Positions 7,874 to 14,296 of a stretch of 14,510 bases of DNA are shown here, one piece after another. Made by a program: the position numbers and the translations under genes. Under the pieces are notes generated by a model. That model ran no database searches. It was not told the origin of the DNA and saw nothing but the letters and a program-made list of their open reading frames with translations. How positions within the stretch are numbered: position 1 is the first letter of the stretch; every line of letters begins with the position of its first letter. The stretch is from Bryobacteraceae bacterium. Its GTDB lineage: Bacteria; Acidobacteriota; Terriglobia; Bryobacterales; Bryobacteraceae. The DNA is taken from positions 1 through 14,510 of the forward strand of contig CANGVB010000021.1 in NCBI GenBank assembly GCA_947456995.1. Direction: 5' to 3'.

Positions 7874-9220
7874 TTAATCGCTTTCCTTGTCTTCGATCCC
7901 GATCTGCCCCAGCCGGTAGCGCAACGCATTCCGCGTGATCCCAAGCAGCCGCGCTGCCTGACTCTTGTTCCCATTCGCCCGCTTCAGCGCTTCCTTGAGG
8001 ATGCTCTTTTCATACTCATCCAGCGTCATCCCAGTCGGCAGAAAACCCGGCTCAGCACTCACCTGCCGCCCGCGCGGCCCCATCTCGATCCGGATCTCAT
8101 CCGCTTTCAATTCTTCCCCACCAGCCAGCAACAAACTCCGTTCGATCACATTCTCAAGCTCCCGCACATTCCCCGGCCATTCATAGCCCAGCAACTTGTC
8201 CAGTGCCCCGGCCGACAGTCGGCTCGACCCATCCCCGTACTTCCCCAAAAAATGTTGCGCCAGTGCCGGGATATCCTCCCGCCTCTCCCGCAACGCAGGA
8301 ATATTAATCGGCATCACATTCAATCGATAGTAAAGATCCTCTCGAAAACGCCCGCCCTCCAGCGCCGCCCGCAAATCCACATGCGTCGCTGCAACCACCC
8401 GCACATCAATCTGCCGCGTACGATTCGACCCCAACCGCTCATACTCCCGCTCCTGCAAAATCCGCAACAGCTTCACTTGCACCGCCATCGGTACATCCCC
8501 GATTTCATCGAGAAACACCGTCCCCTGATCGGCCTGCTCAAACTTGCCTGGCTTAGCAATCGAAGCGCCCGTAAACGCCCCCTTCTCATAGCCAAACAAC
8601 TCGCTCTCCATCAGGTTCTCGGGCAGCGCACTGCAGTTGATCTTCACCAGCGGCTGCGTCCGCCGTGGCGAGTGAAAGTGAATCGCCCGCGCCACCATGT
8701 CCTTACCCACACCGCTCTCTCCACAAAGCAAAACGGTCGTCCGGCTCGGTGCAACCTTCTCCACCAGCCGAAACACCTCCTGCATCCCCGGGCTGCGCCC
8801 AATCAGATTGCCAAACGTGTAGCGAGTCTCAAGCTCTTCCTTCAGCCGCTGATTCTCTGTCCGCAGACGCCGCACCTCCAGCGCCTTCGCAACCACGGTC
8901 GTCAGGTGATCCAGCGAAAACGGCTTCTGCAGAAAATCCACCGCCCCCCGTTTCATCGCCTCCACTGCCGTCTCTACATTCCCAAACGCAGTCATCACAA
9001 TCACCGGGATCGAAGGCGATTCGTGGGTGATCTTCTCAAGCAAAGTCAGCCCATCCATGCCCGGCATCTTCAGATCCGTCAGCACCAGATCCGCACCCTC
9101 AAGCTTGCGCACCGCTTCCTCGGCACTCCCCACCGGCACCACTTCATACTCCTCACCCAGCAATTGCAGTTCAATTACCCGGCGCAGCTTCTCTTCATCT
9201 TCAACGACAAGAATTCTCAT
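7874..9220 (-). CDS. NtrC-family sigma-54-dependent response regulator
   Basis: The 448-residue protein has three domains. The receiver (1-120) has acidic residues E7/D8, phospho-acceptor D49, T77 and K99. The AAA+ sigma-54 activator domain (about 135-370) has Walker A GESGVGKD (167-174), the sigma-54 contact loop GAFTGA (214-219) and Walker B FLDEIGD (236-242). The C-terminal Fis-type helix-turn-helix is NGNKSQAARLLGITRNALRY (417-436). It should activate sigma-54 promoters after phosphorylation by the kinase encoded 6 bp upstream. I use ATG 9220, which begins MRILVVEDEE; TTG at 9223 is an in-frame alternative adding one residue. All motifs are intact. Its targets are not identifiable from this window; the receptor gene just downstream is a plausible one. 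Confidence 0.95.
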   Translation of the reverse strand: MRILVVEDEEKLRRVIELQLLGEEYEVVPVGSAEEAVRKLEGADLVLTDLKMPGMDGLTLLEKITHESPSIPVIVMTAFGNVETAVEAMKRGAVDFLQKPFSLDHLTTVVAKALEVRRLRTENQRLKEELETRYTFGNLIGRSPGMQEVFRLVEKVAPSRTTVLLCGESGVGKDMVARAIHFHSPRRTQPLVKINCSALPENLMESELFGYEKGAFTGASIAKPGKFEQADQGTVFLDEIGDVPMAVQVKLLRILQEREYERLGSNRTRQIDVRVVAATHVDLRAALEGGRFREDLYYRLNVMPINIPALRERREDIPALAQHFLGKYGDGSSRLSAGALDKLLGYEWPGNVRELENVIERSLLLAGGEELKADEIRIEMGPRGRQVSAEPGFLPTGMTLDEYEKSILKEALKRANGNKSQAARLLGITRNALRYRLGQIGIEDKESD

Positions 9221-9226
9221 CAATAG

Positions 9227-10462
9227 TTACTCTGGCATCTCCTGGCGATCCGGCAGCCAGATTCGAAATGTACTTCCTTCTCCCGGCACGCTTTCCACAT
9301 GAATGCGTCCCCGGTGTTCATCCACAATCTTTGAGACGATGGCCAGCCCCAGCCCGGTTCCATCTGCTTTTGTCGTAAAAAACGGATTAAACACACTCGC
9401 GATATTTTCAGGCGCAATTCCCACTCCACGATCCACCACCGCCAGCTCCGCCCCACCCTCAACCGGCCGAGTCAGAATCGTCACGGCCGCCCCCTCAGGG
9501 CTGGCATCAATCGCATTCCCCAACAGATTCGCTACCAACTGCTCCACCCACTGCGCGTCAAGCGGCAGCGGGCCAACATCGGGGGAATCATTACGAATGA
9601 TCGTCACCTTGTGTTGCGCCGCGCGCATCTCCACCTGTTGAATCGCCCGGTCAATCACCTCGCTCAACTCAGCCGCCTCCACCCGCAATCGAAACGGCCG
9701 CGCAAAATCGAGAAACCGCTTCACCAGCTCATTCGTGCGGTCTACTTCGGTCGAAATGTAGCCGGACAATTCACGCGCAATCGGGTCCGTCGCAGGCATC
9801 CGCTTCGCCAGCATCTCCGCCGAGTTCTTGATCGTCCCCAGCGGATTCCGCAACTCATGCGCAAGCCCGGCCGTCAGTTGCCCCAGCGCCGCCAGCCGCT
9901 CACTGCGCTGCACCTCAGATTGCGCTGCCTTCAGGTTCGCGTTCGCATCCGCAAATTCACTCGCCAGCGTCTGATACCGCACTGCCTGTTCGCGATTGGT
10001 CCGCGCCAACTGATACGTAAGGTAGGAGGCCAGAAACAGAAACAAAATCCGGAAGCTGATTTCCTGTTGCTGATCCAAGGGAATCACCTGTGTCGCAAAA
10101 TCCAGATAAAGCAAAAACGAAAGATAGGAAAGCGCGGCCACCAGTGTTGCCATCAGCGACACAAGCGGCCCAAACAGTGTCGCCGCCCGCACCACAGGCA
10201 GCAGCAGAATCAGGTAATAGCTTGAGGTGATTCCGCCCGTCACACCCATCAACAGATAAGCCAGCACCAATCGAATCGCCACCCCAAGAAAGCGCCCCTG
10301 CCCAGTCTGATGAAAGTAAGCGAATCGAGGCTCAACCAGCTCAAAGATCGCAAACGCAGCCAGCATCTCCGCCTCGGCATCGTTAACGATCCGTGAAGAA
10401 AAGTGCAGCGCCAGAAATAGGAGAACCCAAACAGCATCGCGAGAGGTTGGGATCCAGGACAT
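9227..10462 (-). CDS. NtrB/AtoS-like membrane sensor histidine kinase with polytopic N-terminus
   Basis: The first half of this 411-residue protein is hydrophobic, with about five or six membrane segments between residues 10 and 152 joined by short loops. No recognisable PAS, Cache or other ligand domain is seen. A coiled linker (about 155-188) leads to the dimerisation domain AALGQLTAGLAHELRNPLG (191-209), with phospho-acceptor H202. The ATPase domain has the N-box NLLGNAIDA (312-320), G1 DRGVGIA (344-350), the F-box FNPFFTTK (358-365) and G2 GTGLGLAI (368-375). The kinase should phosphorylate the downstream regulator. The absence of an extracytoplasmic domain suggests it senses something in or at the membrane, or a partner protein. 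The gene starts 3 bp after the yraN stop and ends 6 bp before the regulator start, so the pair is co-transcribed. Confidence 0.93.
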   Translation of the reverse strand: MSWIPTSRDAVWVLLFLALHFSSRIVNDAEAEMLAAFAIFELVEPRFAYFHQTGQGRFLGVAIRLVLAYLLMGVTGGITSSYYLILLLPVVRAATLFGPLVSLMATLVAALSYLSFLLYLDFATQVIPLDQQQEISFRILFLFLASYLTYQLARTNREQAVRYQTLASEFADANANLKAAQSEVQRSERLAALGQLTAGLAHELRNPLGTIKNSAEMLAKRMPATDPIARELSGYISTEVDRTNELVKRFLDFARPFRLRVEAAELSEVIDRAIQQVEMRAAQHKVTIIRNDSPDVGPLPLDAQWVEQLVANLLGNAIDASPEGAAVTILTRPVEGGAELAVVDRGVGIAPENIASVFNPFFTTKADGTGLGLAIVSKIVDEHRGRIHVESVPGEGSTFRIWLPDRQEMPE

Positions 10463-10465
10463 TAC

Positions 10466-10924
10466 TCATAAGCTCTCATAGTTGGCCCGCCAACTGAAAG
10501 CGTCCAGGTTATGTTCTACTCGCAACACCGGTTCAAACACCACCGAAACCGTGTCAAAGCGCACCAAATCTTCTTCGACATTTTTCCGCCGGCAGAACTC
10601 CCGCGCCGCAATGCGCACTGCCGTCTCCTTGCCCCGGTTGATATTCCGGTCCGGTGCCGCAATCGATTCACTCCGCCTTGCTTTCACCTCAACCACCACC
10701 AACCGGTCCGGCTCACCACGCTGCCACGCCACCAGGTCGATCTCGTTCAAACCCATCCGGCTCCGCCAATTCCGCGCAACCACGGCATAGCCGAGCCCCT
10801 CCAGATAGCGATGCGCCACATCCTCGCCACGCCTGCCCAGGGCATGCGCTGGCTCCATCGTTCGCGCATCATGCCACTGCCGCAGCTTGTCGAAAATCCG
10901 CCAGACTGGTTTCGTAAAGAACAC
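10466..10924 (-). CDS. yraN: UPF0102 (YraN) family nuclease-fold protein
   Basis: The 152-residue protein matches the YraN family: ALGRRGEDVAHRYLEGLGY (28-46), then NEIDLVAW (60-67) and VVVEVKARRS (76-85). The spaced E61/D63 and E79-x-K81 correspond to the catalytic pattern of the PD-(D/E)xK, Holliday-junction-resolvase-like fold. Biochemical function is poorly known; a role in nucleic-acid processing is inferred from the fold. The GTG at 10924 shares one base with the stop of the upstream gene (TAGTG), giving an N-terminus about 22 residues longer than usual. ATG at 10858 would give the typical length starting MEPAHALG. I keep GTG because of the coupling, but ATG is possible. The gene is 3 bp upstream of the kinase gene and probably unrelated to it in function. 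Confidence 0.88.
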   Translation of the reverse strand: MFFTKPVWRIFDKLRQWHDARTMEPAHALGRRGEDVAHRYLEGLGYAVVARNWRSRMGLNEIDLVAWQRGEPDRLVVVEVKARRSESIAAPDRNINRGKETAVRIAAREFCRRKNVEEDLVRFDTVSVVFEPVLRVEHNLDAFSWRANYESL

Positions 10925-11466
10925 TACTTCAATACTTCAAACTCAAATTCCATCACCTTGCCCCGCACGATGTAGCAGAGATAATATTCCCACTGCCGTC
11001 TCAGCCGGGGCGAAGCATTGATCAGAAATTCAAATCCGAGATACCTCCACAAGGCAAGTAGCTTGACGTAAACTTTTTTCTCCCGGAACTTTGCCTGCGT
11101 GTAATACCCAAACCCGGCATCATCATCCCCGAAGTACCGGAAGCTGAAGCTGTTCAGATGCGACTTGTGCGTCGGGTCGCAAAAGCTCGAAAAGTCCGTA
11201 TAGTGCGGCGTCTCCAGTCGAACCGTGCCACCAGCCCGCACCACCCGGTGAAACTCCTCCATCGTCTTGATCACGTCATCGACATGCTCAATGACATGGA
11301 TCGCCCGCAACTCATCAAAACTCGAGTCGCGAAATGGATACGGATGATGATCGAGATCAGCGATGACATCAGCCGCAGTACGTGGATTGTTATCGAGCCC
11401 AACCGACCCGGGATACTTCCGTATCCCGCAACCTACGTCGAGGACTCTTGGCTTTGTTCGAGACAA
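10924..11466 (-). CDS. Class I SAM-dependent methyltransferase
   Basis: The 180-residue protein has motif I VLDVGCG (8-14), the ribose-binding acidic residue in GLDNNP (23-28), and a post-motif HVIEHVDD (57-64) typical of Methyltransferase_11 proteins. A second part carries ETPHYTDFSSFCDPTHK (85-101) and RYFGDDDAGFGYY (110-122). The DPTHK segment recurs in methyltransferases near polysaccharide or lipid genes, but the substrate is unknown. The start is TTG at 11466-11464: motif I begins only seven residues later, no ATG or GTG fits, and the upstream codons encode the aminotransferase in another frame. It overlaps the aminotransferase gene by 34 bp and shares one base with yraN, so it is tightly embedded in the operon. 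Confidence 0.87.
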   Translation of the reverse strand: MSRTKPRVLDVGCGIRKYPGSVGLDNNPRTAADVIADLDHHPYPFRDSSFDELRAIHVIEHVDDVIKTMEEFHRVVRAGGTVRLETPHYTDFSSFCDPTHKSHLNSFSFRYFGDDDAGFGYYTQAKFREKKVYVKLLALWRYLGFEFLINASPRLRRQWEYYLCYIVRGKVMEFEFEVLK

Positions 11467-12791
11467 GCTTCTAGTGTATCGAGGCTGAACTCCGCCTGGT
11501 CACGACTAAACACCAGCGGCGGGCAAAGCCGTATCGAATTCGGCCCGCAGCCGAGAATCAGCAAGCCCCGCTCAAACGCCATCGCCTCAATCCGGTCGCG
11601 CAATTCCGGGAAGCGCTCCTTCGACGCCTGATCACGCACCAGCTCAAAGCCGATCATCAATCCCAGGCCCTGCACTCGGCCAACATGCCGGAAGCGCTTC
11701 GGCCACTCCAGCATCCGGCCCAACATGAAATTGCCCACCCGATTCGCATTCTCAAGCAACTCCGCCTCAAGCAGTTCAATCGTCGCTAGCGAACTTGCAA
11801 TCGCCACCGGATTCCCGCCAAACGTAGAAGCATGCGCCCCCGGCGTCCACTGCATCCACTCCGGCTTGGTCACCACAGCACTCAGCGGCATCCCGCTCGC
11901 AATGCCCTTGGCCAGCGCCAGAATATCCGGGTTCACCCCAAAGTGTTCTACGGCATAAGTCTTGCCCGTCCGCCCCATCCCCGCTTGCACTTCATCCCAG
12001 ATAATCGGAATCTTGTACTTCGCAGCGACAGTCTGCAGCTCATCGATAAACTTCTGCGGCGGCACTACATAGCCACCCTCACCCTGCACCGGCTCCACAA
12101 TAATTCCGGCAATGTCATCCGCAGGCAGGATATGTCGAATCAGTTGATCCTCAATCACCTTCACGCACTCCACATTGCAGGTCTCAACCTGCTTGCCGTA
12201 GCTGCACCGATAGCAATTGGCATAAGGGATATGCGACACACCAGACAGCAGCGAACCAAAGCCCTTCTTCTGCACGCTCTTCGATCCAGTGAGCGACAGC
12301 GATCCCATCGTCCGGCCATGAAAGGCCCCAAGAAAAGCAATGAACCTCTCACGCCCCGTGTGGTAACGAGCCATCTTGAGCGAAGCCTCAATCGCCTCAG
12401 TCCCCGAGTTACCAAAGTAAACCCGCCTCGGGCCCCCACCCGGCACCAGGCTCTGCAGCTTCTCGGCCAGCTCCACCATGTTTTCGTAATAGAAATCAGT
12501 GCCAGAGTAGTGAATCAGTTTCGCTGCCTGCGCTTGAATCGCCGCCACCACCTTCGGATGGCAATGCCCCGTGGCGCAAACCGCGATCCCCGCATTGCAG
12601 TCGAGAAAGCGATTCCCGTCGAGATCCTCAATGATCGATCCTTCAGCGCGAGCAACCGTCAGCGGGTATCCGCGCGTATAGCTGGGTGACATCACAGCGT
12701 TGTCACGGGCAATGAGTTGCGCCGCCTTCGGTCCCGGCAATGCGGTAACCAAATGCGGCAGGTCCATCCGGTTGAGCGTAGGTGTGCTCAT
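11433..12791 (-). CDS. Class III PLP-dependent omega-aminotransferase (GabT/ArgD-like)
   Basis: The 452-residue protein has the class III pattern: phosphate-binding GNSGTEAIEASLKMAR (127-142), FHGRTMGSLSLTGS (157-170), EPVQGEGGY (233-241), WDEVQAGMGRTG (265-276) and LALAKGIASGMPL (291-303), with PLP-binding K295 and D266 on the pyridine nitrogen. It would move an omega- or alpha-amino group to 2-oxoglutarate or a similar acceptor. The best guesses are 4-aminobutyrate, acetylornithine or lysine-type substrates; sequence alone does not decide. A four-cysteine insertion (C193, C196, C205, C209) lies between the two domains and occurs in some GabT-like enzymes of archaea and deep-branching bacteria. 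ATG 12791 is preceded by TGGAGC about 9 nt upstream. It is the first gene of the minus-strand run. Confidence 0.9.
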   Translation of the reverse strand: MSTPTLNRMDLPHLVTALPGPKAAQLIARDNAVMSPSYTRGYPLTVARAEGSIIEDLDGNRFLDCNAGIAVCATGHCHPKVVAAIQAQAAKLIHYSGTDFYYENMVELAEKLQSLVPGGGPRRVYFGNSGTEAIEASLKMARYHTGRERFIAFLGAFHGRTMGSLSLTGSKSVQKKGFGSLLSGVSHIPYANCYRCSYGKQVETCNVECVKVIEDQLIRHILPADDIAGIIVEPVQGEGGYVVPPQKFIDELQTVAAKYKIPIIWDEVQAGMGRTGKTYAVEHFGVNPDILALAKGIASGMPLSAVVTKPEWMQWTPGAHASTFGGNPVAIASSLATIELLEAELLENANRVGNFMLGRMLEWPKRFRHVGRVQGLGLMIGFELVRDQASKERFPELRDRIEAMAFERGLLILGCGPNSIRLCPPLVFSRDQAEFSLDTLEACLEQSQESST

Positions 12792-12947
12792 ACGATGCTC
12801 CAGGTTTTTAAGATTTAGAAAAGGGAAGGAGAAAGGGAGGGGACGCAGCTAGTCTGCGCCAAACAGGCCAGGGCGACTCAGTGATGGTACCGGCTGCATG
12901 CTTTCATTCTAGGCCATCCGCGCAAGCGCCATATACTTAGAGTCGAA
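12792..12947. promoter_or_regulatory. Divergent intergenic region with leader of the aminotransferase operon
   Basis: This gap separates the minus-strand six-gene run from the plus-strand SRPBCC gene, so promoters for both should lie here or in the adjoining leader. It contains an uninterrupted 27-nt purine run at 12817-12843, which is a polypyrimidine tract in the minus-strand transcript. A small hairpin, CGCAG/CTGCG (12844-12848 with 12854-12858, loop CTAGT), lies next to it. I see no convincing -35/-10 pair for the minus strand. Confidence 0.4.
12932..12937 (+). promoter_or_regulatory. Candidate -10 box (TATACT) for the SRPBCC-protein transcript
   Basis: TATACT matches the sigma-70 -10 consensus at 5 of 6 bases and sits in an otherwise GC-rich stretch. 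It would start transcription near 12944 and so place the three-hairpin leader in the mRNA. No clear -35 element is present at the usual spacing. Confidence 0.35.
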
Positions 12948-12959
12948 ATGCCTCGACCT

Positions 12960-13069
12960 GCCGCTCTCGCGGCGATCCTTTGCCTCTCGCCCTTGGAAGC
13001 CGCAAACTCCGGCTGCGCTCACCGTATCGCGAAGCCTCTTTCCCACTTGCCTTGCGATGGCAGGCAGGG
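12960..13069 (+). repeat. Three consecutive hairpins in the leader upstream of the SRPBCC gene
   Basis: Three inverted repeats follow one another. GCCGC-TCTC-GCGGC is at 12960-12973. AGCCG/CGGCT pairs 12998-13002 with 13010-13014. CTTGCC/GGCAGG pairs 13046-13051 with 13059-13064, with one G-T pair, flanked by CCC and GGG at 13042-13044 and 13067-13069. This could be an intergenic repeat element or a structured 5' leader. A 42-codon frame (12948-13076, beginning MPRPAALAAIL) crosses it and ends 5 bp before the next ATG, but its codons look non-coding. There is no U-tract after the last stem, so a plain terminator is unlikely. Confidence 0.4.
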
Positions 13070-13081
13070 TTCATAAAGCCG

Positions 13082-14086
13082 ATGGAGCCTATCGCAAGCG
13101 GACTCGTTTACGCCGGTGCCTTCCTTATGCTCGCCGCTCTGCGGCAAGGTCGACTTGTCGGCCTCGCCGGTGCGGCGATTTTTATCGTGGGCTTGCTGCT
13201 TCCACCTCAAGACATCCGTGCGCCTGTCGCCGAAACTCTGCTGGATCAATTCGCTCCTGTTTATCAATTCCAGGAACGCCATGAGATCGAGATTGAAACC
13301 ACCCCTGATCGAGTTTACTCGGCGATCCTGAATTCCACCGCCAACGAAATCGCACTCTTGCGCGCTCTAATCTGGATCCGGCGCCTCGGCGGGCAAGGGC
13401 CGGAAAGCTCCATCGACTCGCCTGGCTCAAAGCCGCTCCTCGAAGAGGCCATGCAAACCACCTTTACCAGGCTAGCCGAAGATCCCGGCCGCGAGATCGT
13501 ATTGGGCCAGGCCATGGGCAGTCCCAATCGCCTTACCCCAAGGCAGTTTATTCGTGGCAACTGGTTTGAGGCCACGCTTGCAGTAATGAGCTTTCGTGTC
13601 GTCAGTATCGCGCCTGAGCGCAGCCGCGTGATTACCGAAACCCGCGTTTACGCCACCGCGAAACGTGACCGCTTCGCCCTTTACTGGCGCCTGATCTATC
13701 CCGGCAGTTCCCTGATTCGCTACAGTTGGCTTCACGCCATTCGTGCGCGGGCATTGCGCGAGGTGCCCCGGCCGCCGTCTGCCCCTCCGGTGCTAGCGGG
13801 TTGCTTTTCCGAGGCTTTGACCGCGGGCTCGCGCGTGACCTTAAACGCCGTTCTCCTTCGCCACTATCACGGACTTGCACTGCGTCCCCCGGGCCCATAT
13901 CCGGCGCATTGCTGGTTGGACTTGCCATTCGCTCCCGCCGCAATCCTTCCAACAGGAGAGAGCTCTGTCACCCTCACCGGCGTGCTTCGCCATGCCGATG
14001 GCTTCCGCCGGGAATTGAAAAACGGATTTGGCTATCGCGGAGCAAGTGAATGGGCGATCGAAGTCGACGACTTCAAAATGCGCTAG
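13082..14086 (+). CDS. Membrane-anchored SRPBCC-like protein with beta-rich C-terminal extension
   Basis: The 334-residue protein begins with one or two hydrophobic segments (about 7-41). Residues about 65-227 resemble START/SRPBCC ligand-binding domains: HEIEIETTPDRVYSAI (67-82) as the first strand and helix, FRVVSIAPERSRVITETRVY (171-190) as paired strands, and RFALYWRLIYPGSSLIR (197-213) leading into the terminal helix. Such domains form a hydrophobic cavity; the ligand is unknown. Related single-domain proteins end near residue 227. Here about 105 more residues follow after a proline-rich linker, with strand-like segments around 250-282 and 293-330, perhaps OB-like. I do not recognise them. 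ATG 13082 is chosen because it precedes the first hydrophobic segment. The upstream frame to 12980 (TTG) runs through the hairpin leader and is less likely. No good ribosome site is visible. Confidence 0.65.
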   Translation: MEPIASGLVYAGAFLMLAALRQGRLVGLAGAAIFIVGLLLPPQDIRAPVAETLLDQFAPVYQFQERHEIEIETTPDRVYSAILNSTANEIALLRALIWIRRLGGQGPESSIDSPGSKPLLEEAMQTTFTRLAEDPGREIVLGQAMGSPNRLTPRQFIRGNWFEATLAVMSFRVVSIAPERSRVITETRVYATAKRDRFALYWRLIYPGSSLIRYSWLHAIRARALREVPRPPSAPPVLAGCFSEALTAGSRVTLNAVLLRHYHGLALRPPGPYPAHCWLDLPFAPAAILPTGESSVTLTGVLRHADGFRRELKNGFGYRGASEWAIEVDDFKMR

Positions 14087-14296
14087 TACGCAGATCTCAA
14101 CCAGGAATGGCCTGCCCGGCCATCCGCCTGGCGCCATTTCTCTCCCCCTCGATTCCAAACGCTATAAGGAATTCACCTAGATTAGAAAAAACGAAAATCT
14201 TGTTATCATATCAAATAGTTCCCCGCCTGAATTTTTCTTTCACCTTGTTGTAGTTCTTTTGACATCTTTAATCCCTAATCTGAAAGTGAGGTTCCT
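14087..14296 (+). promoter_or_regulatory. AT-rich intergenic region upstream of the HAD hydrolase
   Basis: This 210-bp gap holds no gene I can support. A hairpin ATGGCC/GGCCAT (14107-14112 with 14118-14123) follows the preceding stop but lacks a U-tract. From about 14159 onward the sequence becomes distinctly AT-rich, which fits a promoter. A consensus -35 hexamer TTGACA is at 14259-14264, but no -10 box lies at proper spacing. TTGTTG (14245-14250) and TTTAAT (14267-14272), 16 bp apart, are an alternative. A good ribosome site, GAGG, is at 14288-14291. Confidence 0.4.

Noticed and set aside
7842..7900. Sigma-54 element in the gap between regulator and TonB receptor
   Set aside because: No TGGCA-N-TTGC-like pair is present; only a loose TAATAC box is visible.
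7817..9226. 469-residue plus-strand open frame over the response regulator
   Set aside because: Its composition (rich in Pro, His, Arg, Gln) is that of an antisense shadow; all NtrC motifs lie on the minus strand.
12844..12870. Possible sigma-54 promoter (TTGGCGCAGACTAGCTGCG, minus strand) before the aminotransferase
   Set aside because: The GG-to-GC spacing is 11 or 14 rather than the required 12, and the bases form part of a small hairpin.
14104..14130. Terminator after the SRPBCC gene (ATGGCC/GGCCAT hairpin)
   Set aside because: Stem of only 6 bp and no U-tract; kept only as a note in the intergenic entry.
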